Shown here: piece by piece, positions 35,475 to 45,717 of the stretch | Numbering within the stretch: the first letter of the stretch is position 1 | How the letters are laid out: every line of letters starts with the position of its first letter | From: CAVSWT01 sp963782985 | GTDB lineage: Bacteria; Bacteroidota; Ignavibacteria; Ignavibacteriales; Ignavibacteriaceae | Direction of reading: 5' to 3' | Length of the DNA: 64,000 bases | NCBI GenBank assembly: GCA_963782985.1 | Contig: CAWALU010000011.1 | Location: 62,001-126,000, forward strand | The notes under the pieces: model-generated | Told to the model about the DNA's origin: nothing | The model's database searches: none | The model's input: the letters and a program-made list of their open reading frames with translations, nothing else | Translations under genes and position numbers: made by a program

Positions 35475-36074
35475 ATGTATCTGCTTGCCAAAAATGTGTC
35501 CGATTTTTTTGTTTCTTTTTTGGCTTTAATTTTGCTTATACCTTTCTTTATATTTATAGCCGTTGCTATAATTTTTACTTCAGGCTTTCCGGTTTTTTAT
35601 TTGCAGAAACGAGTCGGAAGAAACTGGAGAGAATTTAAAGTGATAAAATTTAGAACGATGATTAACAATGCTGATAAAATTGATGTGAATTTGTCTTCAT
35701 CAGATGATAAAAGGATAACGACAATCGGAAACTTTTTAAGAAAATTCAAGCTTGACGAACTGCCTCAATTGATAAATGTGCTTAGTGGAAATATGAGCAT
35801 TGTCGGTCCACGACCAGAAGTTCACTATTATGCAAATTATTACCGTAATGATTATTCGGCTATTCTAAAAGTTAAGCCGGGAATTTCGGATTATGCTTCA
35901 ATCAAATTTAGAAACGAAAATGAATTGCTGAACAATAAATCTGATAAAGAAAATTTTTACTTGCAAAATATTCTTCCCGAAAAAATCCGATTGAACAAAA
36001 AATATATAAGTGAAATGTCTTTTTTAGTGGATCTAAAAATAATTTTTAAGACGATTGGTTCAATAATAAAATGA
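35475..36074 (+). CDS. Undecaprenyl-phosphate sugar phosphotransferase (PglC-like)
   Basis: The 199-residue protein is a monotopic phosphoglycosyl transferase: one N-terminal membrane helix (residues 8-35), then PVFYLQKRVGRNWREFKVIK, FRTM, the catalytic region KLDELPQLINVLSGNMSIVG and PRPEV. The short form without extra helices is PglC/WcaJ-catalytic-domain-like. It starts glycan assembly by placing a sugar phosphate on undecaprenyl phosphate. It overlaps the 4,6-dehydratase gene by four bases, so the two are coupled. A 189-bp gap before it shows no other feature. Confidence 0.92.
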   Translation: MYLLAKNVSDFFVSFLALILLIPFFIFIAVAIIFTSGFPVFYLQKRVGRNWREFKVIKFRTMINNADKIDVNLSSSDDKRITTIGNFLRKFKLDELPQLINVLSGNMSIVGPRPEVHYYANYYRNDYSAILKVKPGISDYASIKFRNENELLNNKSDKENFYLQNILPEKIRLNKKYISEMSFLVDLKIIFKTIGSIIK

Positions 36075-38008
36075 AAAAAATAATAGCTGATATTTTATAT
36101 CCAGGTTTTTTAAAAAGAAAATTTATATTAATAATTTTTGACGTTATAGCTTTCACTCTTGCGTTGTATTGGGCGTTTCAAATTAGAAGCGAGTTTAACG
36201 GGTTCGTAGGAGTTGGTGAAAATATTCTTCTTTTCATTTTAATCTTTGTTCCAATAAAATTGGCGGTTTTTTATTCCTTTAAACTTTATAATATTTCGTG
36301 GCGTCTAGTTTCATTGCAGGATGTAGCAAACATCAGCAAGGCTTGTTTGTTAAGCAGCGGAATTTTATTTGTAATTATTTTTGGAACGCAATTCAAAATA
36401 TTTTCGGGTTTCCCGCGCAGCGTGCTTGCAATTGATTTAGTTCTTTCATTTTTAATTTCTTCCGGTTTTAAAATATCAAAACGTATGTATGTTGAAGTAA
36501 TGCGCCAAAGTATTGGTATTTCAGATTTGAAACGCACATTAATTATAGGCGCAGGAAGCAGCGGTGAACAGCTTTTGCGGGATATTAATCGAAGCCCCAA
36601 AAGAAATTTTCATATTGTGGGATTTATTGATGACGACCCTGTAAAACAAAAAATTTATCTTCAGGGAATTAGAGTTTTAGGAAAAACAAATCAGCTAAAA
36701 GATATAATTGGAAAATATAATATTGAATCAATTATGATTTCTGTGCTTGCCGCTGATCGTCAATTCCACAGAAAAATTTTAAACATCGCCAGAGAATCAG
36801 GCGTTACTGATATTAAAGTTATTAATTCTGTTAATGATATTTCAAATTCAGTACAAGTGGGCGTAAAAGATATCCGTGATATTGATTTAAGCGATTTAAT
36901 TGGGCGACAGGCTGTTTCAATAAACACTAAAGAGATAATCGGATTTTTAAACGGCAAACGAGTTTTAATAACGGGAGCGGCGGGTTCTATTGGTTCAGAA
37001 ATTGCGCATCAAGTTTTAAATTATAAACCTGATGAAATTGGAATCCTTGATATTAATGAAAGCGATTTAGCGAATTTAGAATTGCAGCTTACCAGAAATT
37101 TCCCTTGGGCCAAAATACAAATGTTTTTATGCGACATATCAAACGACCAAAAAGTTGAAAGAATTTTTTCAGAATTTAAACCTGATACAGTTTTTCATGC
37201 GGCAGCTTATAAGCATGTTCCGGTTATGGAAAAATTTCCTGAAGAAGCTGTACGCGTAAATATTTTAGGGACAAAAATACTTTCCGATTTTTCAATTGCT
37301 TACGGAGTTAAAAATTTTATTTTAATTTCAACGGACAAAGCCGTAAATCCTACCAGTATAATGGGCGCGTCAAAAAGAATTGCCGAACATATTGTTACCG
37401 GCGCAGGCAAAAACGGCACTACTAATTTTACAGCGGTTCGTTTTGGAAATGTGATTGGAAGCCGCGGCAGCGCATTGCCGATTTTTATTGAACAGTTAAA
37501 AAACGGCGGACCAATTACAATTACTCATCCCGAAATGAGAAGATATTTTATGACCATTCCCGAAGCCGTTGCTTTGGTTTTGCAAGCGGCGGTTTCCGGC
37601 AGAAGCGGGGATGTTTTTGTGCTTGATATGGGCGAGCCGATAAAAATTGTTGATCTGGCACGGGATCTTATTTTGCTGAACAATTTGATTCCCGGTAAAG
37701 ATATTAAAATTGAATTTACCGGAATGCGCGAAGGCGAAAAACTTTATGAAGAAGTTTTAACCGCCGAAGAGGGCGTTATATCTACAACTCATGAAAAGAT
37801 TTTTAAAGCCCGCTTAGTTTATATGCACAATAAAACTTCAATCGATTTTATGATTGAAGATTTTAGACAGTTAATCGGCAGCGCCAATAAAAAAGAATGG
37901 CTGATGCTTTTCAAAAATTACGTTCCTACTTTGCAGTCGGAAGCCTTATTTGAAAATACGGAAGCTGTAACTATTGAGTTTAATTCCTTTAAATCTTCTT
38001 CAAAATAA
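36071..38008 (+). CDS. UDP-GlcNAc 4,6-dehydratase, PglF/WbpM/CapD type
   Basis: The 645-residue membrane enzyme has four hydrophobic helices (about 18-130), a first nucleotide-binding domain (LIIGAGSSGEQLLRDI, from 157) and a second Rossmann domain (VLITGAAGSIGSEIAHQ, from 298). Catalytic text is STDKAVNPTSIMGASKR: Thr421, Asp422 and Lys423, with Met431 replacing the usual Tyr, as in PglF and WbpM. It makes the UDP-4-keto-6-deoxy sugar used by an aminotransferase, matching the DegT gene nearby. Start ATG overlaps the end of the phosphotransferase gene. Confidence 0.93.
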   Translation: MKKIIADILYPGFLKRKFILIIFDVIAFTLALYWAFQIRSEFNGFVGVGENILLFILIFVPIKLAVFYSFKLYNISWRLVSLQDVANISKACLLSSGILFVIIFGTQFKIFSGFPRSVLAIDLVLSFLISSGFKISKRMYVEVMRQSIGISDLKRTLIIGAGSSGEQLLRDINRSPKRNFHIVGFIDDDPVKQKIYLQGIRVLGKTNQLKDIIGKYNIESIMISVLAADRQFHRKILNIARESGVTDIKVINSVNDISNSVQVGVKDIRDIDLSDLIGRQAVSINTKEIIGFLNGKRVLITGAAGSIGSEIAHQVLNYKPDEIGILDINESDLANLELQLTRNFPWAKIQMFLCDISNDQKVERIFSEFKPDTVFHAAAYKHVPVMEKFPEEAVRVNILGTKILSDFSIAYGVKNFILISTDKAVNPTSIMGASKRIAEHIVTGAGKNGTTNFTAVRFGNVIGSRGSALPIFIEQLKNGGPITITHPEMRRYFMTIPEAVALVLQAAVSGRSGDVFVLDMGEPIKIVDLARDLILLNNLIPGKDIKIEFTGMREGEKLYEEVLTAEEGVISTTHEKIFKARLVYMHNKTSIDFMIEDFRQLIGSANKKEWLMLFKNYVPTLQSEALFENTEAVTIEFNSFKSSSK

Positions 38009-38069
38009 TTTTTTTGATGAGGCGATAGATTAAATTTATTATTATCCTTTCCAAACATTTTTCATTTTG

Positions 38070-39768
38070 ATGAAAATCATTTCGGTTAATAAAAATTTTT
38101 TAATTTCCTTTTTTTTACTATCCCTTTTTACTCCCGCAATTAATATTTTCACAAATAGAAAATATTCCCTCTGATCATCAGGTTTATTTATTTTTAAAGA
38201 AAATGCAGACGCGCGGAATAATTGAAAATTATAATGATGTAATCATTCCTTTATCCCGTAAGAAAATAATTAATTTACTTTTAGAAGTAGAAAAAAATAA
38301 ATCAAAATTAAATGAAGTTGATTTGGAATTTTTACTTCGGATGGAAGAAAAAATTTTTTCGGAACAGCAGCTTATTAATACTGCTATTAATTTATTTGAT
38401 GATTTTCCTTCTTCATTTCCCAAAAATATTATTGAAGATAGACGGAAACATTTATATTCATTCAACGACTCATTAATCTCATTTTCTATTGATCCGGTTT
38501 TAGAATATAAATTTATTTACAGCGGCGGGAATAAAAATAATTCTTCGCTTTTTAATTTTGGAGGCGTTGCTAAAGGTTCGTACAACGATTGGCTGGGCTT
38601 TTATTTAAAAGCTACCAATGGAATTCAATTTGGAAGCCGCGGCGCCGCTAAACTTGATCAGCGGGTGGAACAGAGCTTCACTTTTAATAATACAGAGATT
38701 AATAATTTTGATAACACGGAAGGCTATCTAAAATTTGAAAAGGGAATTGTAAACCTTCAGCTTGGGAGGGAAAGGATTTTATGGGGGGCAGGCTATTTGA
38801 ATCGTATTCAACTCGATAATACTCCGCCCCTTTTTGATTTTATAAAATTTAACATTGCCTACAAAACTTTGAGCTATTCATTTCTGCATGGATGGCTGAT
38901 TCATCCAAGAATTACATATTATGTGGATTCGCTTGAACAGGATTTGCATTTAAAACCTTCAAAATATATTGCCATCAGCCGGTTAAATTTTCGTCCAATT
39001 ACAGCGTTAAATTTTGGAATTTCACAAAGCGTAATTTATTCAAATCGTCCTTTTGAACTCGCCTATTTAAATCCATTTTTATTTTGGGAATCGGCGCAAA
39101 GATCTATGAATGATCTTGACAATTCTTTTTTAACTTTTGACGGAAGATTTTTAATCTCAAACGGAATTGAAATTAATTCTTCAATAATGTTTGACGATAT
39201 TAATTTTAAAAGATTATTTAAAGGCGAGTGGGCTGGCAGCAACAACGGTTCAGTTTGGCAGGCGGGTGGAATTTTTACCGAACCTATTATGCCGCAAAAT
39301 TTAATTTTTAGAATTGAGTATATGCAAGTTAGACCCTACACATTTTCTCATCCCGGCGGCTATGAAGATTTAACCTATACTTCAAATGGATATCTGCTGG
39401 GAACAAATTTGCAGCCCAATTCCACCATGCTTTCCGCTAAAATTGAATTTAGATTTTCTTCAAAAATTTCTGCGTCGGTTAGATATGATTATTCAATTCA
39501 CGGTGAAAATATTTATGATGAGAACGGCAAATTAATTCAAAATGTCGGCGGTAATGTGTTTCAAAATCTCCGATATTATGATCCTATTTTTGCGTATTTG
39601 CTGGAGGGAAATAGGGAAGAAAAAGACATGCTGACTTTTAACTTTATTTATGAATTGACTTACGGAATTTATTTTGATTTTACTTATCAACGATTGTATT
39701 TTTCTTCAGCGGGAATATCAGATAATGAAAATAATTTGTGGACTTCTCTAAAACTCAACTTTGAATAA
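38070..39768 (+). CDS. Wzi-like outer-membrane capsule assembly protein, N-terminal frameshift
   Basis: The main frame opens at ATG 38203, but an export signal lies upstream in another frame: ATG 38070 gives MKIISVNKNFLISFFLLSLF. One extra T in the CTTTTTA run at about 38130 would join it to LLPQLIFSQIENIPSDHQVY and the main frame. The body (RGIIENYNDVIIPLSRKKI, then many amphipathic strands, with NLQLGRERILWGAGYLNRIQ and PYTFSHPGGYEDLTY) fits the Wzi barrel family of Bacteroidota, which anchors or assembles surface polysaccharide. The protein would be about 566 residues. Confidence 0.8.
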
Positions 39769-39874
39769 ATTTTTAACGCTCAAGTATTTAAAATAAAATC
39801 AGTTGGCAAATTTTCTCACTTGTTCTACTTCGTCTAAAAATTTATGTTTCATTCTGAAATTGTAAAGGAAATTA

Positions 39875-42800
39875 ATGAGTTTCAAATATACTGCCATACT
39901 TTTGGTTATTTTAAGTTCACTAATTAGGGGACAAAATTATAAAGTAATCGAATCTAATTCCGATCACATTACAATTGAATTTGATTTTAAAACTCATTTT
40001 CCTCTCGCCGAAAAAATTATTAATGGAAAAATATTTGCTTCAATAAAAAATGAAGCTCAATTAATTGGGGAAATTGGGAACCCGGATTTACCCAAAGTGG
40101 ATATTAATATTGGCGTTCCTTCATCGTCCCAACCCGAAATTATTATTTTAAAAAATGAAAAATCAGCATTCGGCAATAAGTTTATAATTCCATTTTCTGA
40201 TTCATTAATTGATGGAACAAAACCTGAAATTTTTGAAAAAAATGTTTATCAAATAAATGAACTTTTCCCGAAAGTTAAATCCCAATTATCTTCCGATATT
40301 ATTTTTAGATATTCGAGAATAATTACTTTAAGCGTTTTTCCGTATCAATTTAATCCTGTAACAAGAGAATTAATAAAGAACGAAAAAATAGTTGTACGCA
40401 TAAATTATAATGTTTCAAAATTAAATGAATTGAAATCTATTTCAGTAAATGATAAAACTGATTTAGAAATTTTAAAATCAACAGTAGTTAATTTTAATGA
40501 AGCTAAAAATTGGGCGAGCAAAAATTTAAGCGAATCGGCAAAGCCCGCAGAAATTAATTATTGGTACAATTCAAATAAAAATTATTATAAAATATTTTTA
40601 AAAGAAAAAGGCGTTTACAGGTTAACCTTTGATTATTTGGGAAACTCCGGTTTGCCAATTGAAAATCTCCCTTTAAATAAATTTCAAATATTTAATGACG
40701 AAAAAGAAATTCCGATTTATGTTAAAGACGCCGACTCAAATAATGTTTTTAATGAAGGCGACTACATTGAGTTTGTCGGCTTTCCGCCAAAGCCATCGCC
40801 GTATTCTTATTTTAATATTTATAATAACTCCAACATTTATTGGCTTTCTTATGAAGCTGATACTTCCGGGTTGAATTATAAGCCGAAGGATGGCTCACTA
40901 AAAAATTTTGTACATGATTTGCAGATAGCCCGGGATGTTGATCATTATGAAAAAGATTCTTTATATGAGCGACTCGGTCATGCTGTTGACGACAAAAGAG
41001 ATTATTGGATGTGGGGAAGATCTTCCGGTCAAAATGGTACCTTAATGAATACATTTGCCGGCAGCTTTTTAACGCCTAAAAATATTTTAGTAGATTCAAA
41101 TGTTGTTGCCCGGCTTAATGTGCATGGCATGACAACAAACAACAGAGTGTTTCCTGATCATAAAATTAATGTAGCTTTAACTTCTCAGCCTATTGGAGAA
41201 TTTACCTGGGACGGTCCAACGGCGGCTACTTTTGAAACATCCTTCAGTCTAAATGATACTCATATTTATCCTGACGGAAATTATTTTCAAGTTGATGCTA
41301 AGGGTGATATTCCATCCGATCCTTTATATCCTTTAGCTTCAAAATTTGATGAGATAAGAATTAATTGGTTTGAGTTTATTTATTGGAAAGAACTGAGGGC
41401 AGATAGCACTCATATTATTTTTAGCAGCTCGCCTCAGCTTTTAGGCGAAACAAGATTTTGGGTTTTTAGGTGGCTGCGAGATGATATGAAAGTTTTTATT
41501 CCTCAAAAAACTGAAATTATTACAAATGCTGCAATCACTCATGATATTTACGGCAGCGTATTTATTGGCTACAATGTTCAGGATTCGGTTGAGTTTTTTT
41601 GCACTTCAGAAGATTATTTTTTGATTCCAGATTCATTAAAAAAAGATAGCCATATTTCTGATTTAAGAAATCCTTCCAACGGCTCTGATTATATAATTAT
41701 CACCCACGAAAAATTTAATTCTATAGCGCAAAAGCTTTATGATTTAAGGAGTCAAAATTTCCCCGATACATCAATACAAAATCCACGAATAAGCGTTGTG
41801 CAAGTACAGGATATATATGATGAATTTTCCGGCGGAATGTTAGACCCATTTGCGCTACAAAAATTTCTTAAATATGCTTTTGAAAATTGGCAGTCTCCCG
41901 CGCCTTTTTATTTAGTTTTAATTGGCGATATGAGCTATGATTACAGAGAACTTTTAAAAGACAGCCGACCGAATTTTATTCCATCCATTCCGTATCATGC
42001 TTATACCTACGGACAATCGGCAAGCGATAATATTATCGTATGCGTTAAAGGAAGCGATTTAATTCCCGACCTCGCTATCGGCAGATTATCTATCGAGACA
42101 GTTGAAGAGGGAGAAATATTGATGGAAAAACTTGAATCTTATCCGGGAGATAATTCAAAAAAATGGATACAAAATGTTTTATTGATTGCCTCCGGTCAAA
42201 CTAACGACGATGAACTTGTTCATAATTTTAATAATGAAAGTCTTCTTCTCGAAAATACCTATTTAAAACCAATGGGCTTAACCGCAAGAAAAGTTTTTAG
42301 ATATCCAAATCAACCTGCCCATTACCCGTTTCAAGGAGATGGTCCGGAGATTAGAGCGGGTTTTGATGAAGGGGCGGTTTTAGCAAACTATTATGGTCAC
42401 GGCGGCAGCGCGCAATGGGATTTAGTTTTTTTGAACGACGATATTTATGAATTGAACAATGGAAATCGTCTTCCTTTTATCAGCAGCGTTACTTGCTACA
42501 CTGCTCATTTTGACAATCAGGATGCTTTCGGTGAAAAGTTTTTAAAAGTCCCCAATAAAGGCTGCATAGCTTTTTGGGGAAGTTCGGGGTTAACCTGGTG
42601 GAATACCGGGGTTTATATAAATAAGATATTTTTTGATGAAACATTTACTAAAAGAAAATTAGTTACCGGCAAAGCAGTTCTAAATTCTAAAATACGTTTA
42701 GGCGCAGCTCCGCCTTATAACGCAAGTCAAGTTGCGCTTCTAACTTTGTTTGGCGATCCTGTTTTAAAATTAGCCGTGCCGGAAAAACCTGACTTTGTAA

Positions 42801-45598
42801 TTACTCAAAATGACATTTCAATTTCGCCGGAAAATCCTTTAACCACAGATACAATTAAAGTAAAAATTAATGTAAATAATTTGGGAATAACTTTTCAGCC
42901 TGACTCGGTTGAATTGGAATTATACGCGTCATCATCGGATACGTCGTATAAAATCGGAGACTATAGGCTTTTAAGTTTTGGCGAAAAAGATTCGGCAGCT
43001 TTTATTTGGATTCCTAAAAAGGAAGGGCTTTATCAATTAACTGCAAAAATAAATGAAATAAATTCCATCCCGGAAATTGATTTGTCCGATAACGAAGCGT
43101 CAGCCTCATTTGCAGTTTATGATTTGGGCAAACCAAATATTGTAAATCCCATTGATGGTTTTTCAACTTCCCATAATTCTATTGATTTTCTTTTTGTTGA
43201 TAACGGTTATTATTTGAATTTAGATTTGCAGTATTATATTGAAATTGATACGGCGATAAATTTTAATAATCCAATTATTAAATCTGGCGCTATTATTCCC
43301 GCCGAAGGTTTGTTAAAATGGAAATCATCCACCCTAACTAATAATATTTATTTTTGGCGGACGCGCATATACAACGGCTCCGACTCAAGCTCGTGGAGCG
43401 ATGTTAGAACTTTTCAAATTACCGAGCAGCCAATTAATGGATATAGCGTTAATGAAAATCAATTGAAAATGTTTCGGTCTGTTAATGTTAATTATTCTGA
43501 TTCATTAAAAAGTTTAATATTAAATACTAATCAATTACCGCCGCATCCTTCCAACGAAAAAACTTTAAATAAAATTAGTGTAACCTTACCGCAAGATGTT
43601 AATAATCTTTCAAGCATAACTACTGATGGAAAATATATTTATTTCGCCAGCATGACTTACTTTAATAATTTATTCCCGAGCAAAATTTATAAGTTGGGAA
43701 CCGGGTTAAACGGAACAACAGCCGGTCAAATTTATGGAAGCATTCCCGGAGTGGAAGCGGATATTTGGCATACAATGTTTTATCACAGCGATGGTTTTAT
43801 TTATGCCGCGACTAAAGACTACCAAACTCTTTTAAAAATAAATCCTGAAACCGGAGACAGCAGCCGCCAAATTATTCCCGACGGATTAATAAATGAAAAT
43901 GCCCAATCAAAACCCGGCTCGTTCTATCTCACTTCAGATGGAAAGTACGTTTATAATCTTGCATTTAAGGATTCAATTGGAGAGCTAAAATATATCGTTC
44001 GAATTTTTGATCCGGCAAACAATTGGCAAAAAGTTAAAGACGATATAAAATTATCCGGCATAAGTTATTCGGGTTTTTCAGGATTTTTTGCAGCGGATGG
44101 TTATTTATATACTTATGAAAATTATGAATCAGGATATATGAGAATGTTTGATCTTAATGATGGATCATTTAAAGAAGAGTGGCTTACTTATGATCCTTTT
44201 CAGGGGTTTTATACCTGGAGTTATGATTGGCAAAATGATTTAGTTTACGCAAGCGTTTTCAGATCCGGCTACGCGCCAAAAGTATTTCAGTTTTCAGGAA
44301 AATATATTAGCTCATTCGGCTCTGCGGTTTCGCCTGCCGTGGGTCCCGCTTCAAAATGGAATTCAATTAGGTTAAATATTGATGTTGTTGGGACTGCTTC
44401 GGAATATAATGTTAGACTTGAAGGATTAAATAAAACCACAAAAAATTGGGACGTGTTAGAATCTAATCTTCAAAATAATTTTGACTTAAAAAATATTGAT
44501 CCGAAAATTTTTAATTATTTGCGAGCGAAGTTTGATTTTGTTGATTCGAGCAGCGGTAATTCCATTCCTATCAAATTAAAAGGGATGAATATTTCTTATG
44601 AAACTCCGGCGGAAATTATTCTTACAAAAAATGATTTTATATTATCGCCGGACTCAACGCTGCAAGGCTTCCCAATTGAATCATCTTTAAAAATAAAAAA
44701 TATCGGCGGCGCGGATGTTCCGAATTTGAAAGTAAAATATTTTTTAAATGTCGCTGATTCTTCTTCGTCTGATTCCGCATATTTTAGTTTGAACACTGCC
44801 GCGCTAAAAGATAGCTCAGTCATCATACAAAATACAATTACCACGAACAGGTTATTGTTTAATAATTCCTTTAAAGTAGTGGCTGAAACGGAAACTCCGG
44901 AATATTTTTCAGTAAATAATATTATCAAAAAAGATTTTTATATTGTTCAGGATTCTATTAAGCCTACTATTGAAATTACTTTTGACGGAAAGCAAATCTT
45001 GAATGGAGATATAGTTCAGCCGAACGCTAAAGTATTAATAACATTGGAAGACAATAGTCCGCTCCCTTTGGATACAAGTTATTTTTCTCTTTATTATAAC
45101 GGCGAGCCGCTTAGCTTTTCTCAGCCGGATGTAAAATACAGCTACGCCCCTTATCCAAATTCAAAATCAATTATAGAATGGAACCCTAATTTTGAAAACG
45201 GCAAAAATGTTTTGGAAGTTTTGGCGCGGGACGCCTCGGGAAATTATTTTGATTCAAGTTCTTATCGTATAGTTTTTTATGTTTTTACTGAAGACGATAT
45301 TCAAAATATTTATAACATTCCAAATCCATTTAAAGACGATACTTATTTTACATTTGATTTGCACGGCTCAAAAGCGCCCGAGGAATTAATTATAAAAATT
45401 TATACCATTGCGGGAAGATTAATAAGAGATATTTTAATTCCTCCTTCACAATTAGCAATCGGCTTCAATAAATTCTATTGGGATGGAAAAGATCAGGACG
45501 CGGATGAGGTTGCAAATGGCTTATATTTTTACAAAGTTGTGTATAAAAATAATGGAGTTGTTAAGACCGCGACCAGGAAATTAGCAAAAGTTAAATAA
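39875..45598 (+). CDS. Giant gingipain-family (C25) protease with T9SS-type C-terminus
   Basis: The 1907-residue protein has a signal peptide (1-19), a gingipain-type propeptide region (about 30-220), and a C25 catalytic part. Catalytic His842 lies in YYGHGGSAQWD and Cys874 in ISSVTCYTAHFD, spaced 32 residues apart as in gingipains. A CARDB-like Ig segment follows (about 980-1080), then a region with propeller-like strands (about 1240-1500), a second Ig-like part, and a FlgD-type sorting domain from about 1815 (YNIPNPFKDDTYFTFDLHG, ANGLYFYKVVYK). It could be the sortase PorU or a secreted protease; PorU is usually much shorter. AAAGGA precedes ATG 39875. Confidence 0.85.
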   Translation: MSFKYTAILLVILSSLIRGQNYKVIESNSDHITIEFDFKTHFPLAEKIINGKIFASIKNEAQLIGEIGNPDLPKVDINIGVPSSSQPEIIILKNEKSAFGNKFIIPFSDSLIDGTKPEIFEKNVYQINELFPKVKSQLSSDIIFRYSRIITLSVFPYQFNPVTRELIKNEKIVVRINYNVSKLNELKSISVNDKTDLEILKSTVVNFNEAKNWASKNLSESAKPAEINYWYNSNKNYYKIFLKEKGVYRLTFDYLGNSGLPIENLPLNKFQIFNDEKEIPIYVKDADSNNVFNEGDYIEFVGFPPKPSPYSYFNIYNNSNIYWLSYEADTSGLNYKPKDGSLKNFVHDLQIARDVDHYEKDSLYERLGHAVDDKRDYWMWGRSSGQNGTLMNTFAGSFLTPKNILVDSNVVARLNVHGMTTNNRVFPDHKINVALTSQPIGEFTWDGPTAATFETSFSLNDTHIYPDGNYFQVDAKGDIPSDPLYPLASKFDEIRINWFEFIYWKELRADSTHIIFSSSPQLLGETRFWVFRWLRDDMKVFIPQKTEIITNAAITHDIYGSVFIGYNVQDSVEFFCTSEDYFLIPDSLKKDSHISDLRNPSNGSDYIIITHEKFNSIAQKLYDLRSQNFPDTSIQNPRISVVQVQDIYDEFSGGMLDPFALQKFLKYAFENWQSPAPFYLVLIGDMSYDYRELLKDSRPNFIPSIPYHAYTYGQSASDNIIVCVKGSDLIPDLAIGRLSIETVEEGEILMEKLESYPGDNSKKWIQNVLLIASGQTNDDELVHNFNNESLLLENTYLKPMGLTARKVFRYPNQPAHYPFQGDGPEIRAGFDEGAVLANYYGHGGSAQWDLVFLNDDIYELNNGNRLPFISSVTCYTAHFDNQDAFGEKFLKVPNKGCIAFWGSSGLTWWNTGVYINKIFFDETFTKRKLVTGKAVLNSKIRLGAAPPYNASQVALLTLFGDPVLKLAVPEKPDFVITQNDISISPENPLTTDTIKVKINVNNLGITFQPDSVELELYASSSDTSYKIGDYRLLSFGEKDSAAFIWIPKKEGLYQLTAKINEINSIPEIDLSDNEASASFAVYDLGKPNIVNPIDGFSTSHNSIDFLFVDNGYYLNLDLQYYIEIDTAINFNNPIIKSGAIIPAEGLLKWKSSTLTNNIYFWRTRIYNGSDSSSWSDVRTFQITEQPINGYSVNENQLKMFRSVNVNYSDSLKSLILNTNQLPPHPSNEKTLNKISVTLPQDVNNLSSITTDGKYIYFASMTYFNNLFPSKIYKLGTGLNGTTAGQIYGSIPGVEADIWHTMFYHSDGFIYAATKDYQTLLKINPETGDSSRQIIPDGLINENAQSKPGSFYLTSDGKYVYNLAFKDSIGELKYIVRIFDPANNWQKVKDDIKLSGISYSGFSGFFAADGYLYTYENYESGYMRMFDLNDGSFKEEWLTYDPFQGFYTWSYDWQNDLVYASVFRSGYAPKVFQFSGKYISSFGSAVSPAVGPASKWNSIRLNIDVVGTASEYNVRLEGLNKTTKNWDVLESNLQNNFDLKNIDPKIFNYLRAKFDFVDSSSGNSIPIKLKGMNISYETPAEIILTKNDFILSPDSTLQGFPIESSLKIKNIGGADVPNLKVKYFLNVADSSSSDSAYFSLNTAALKDSSVIIQNTITTNRLLFNNSFKVVAETETPEYFSVNNIIKKDFYIVQDSIKPTIEITFDGKQILNGDIVQPNAKVLITLEDNSPLPLDTSYFSLYYNGEPLSFSQPDVKYSYAPYPNSKSIIEWNPNFENGKNVLEVLARDASGNYFDSSSYRIVFYVFTEDDIQNIYNIPNPFKDDTYFTFDLHGSKAPEELIIKIYTIAGRLIRDILIPPSQLAIGFNKFYWDGKDQDADEVANGLYFYKVVYKNNGVVKTATRKLAKVK

Positions 45599-45717
45599 TT
45601 TTCTCGTATTGAAATTATAAATAAAAAACATTCCTAATTTTTCTAAGTTATTTTACACTTCTATTAGGCGCTATTTTTGTTTTTCAGCAATCTTTTAAAA
45701 AAATCAAAAGGTTTATT

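Noticed and set aside
45599..45717. glmS ribozyme or other riboswitch before glmS
   Set aside because: The 119-bp leader is AT-rich with no conserved core or pseudoknot that I can draw.
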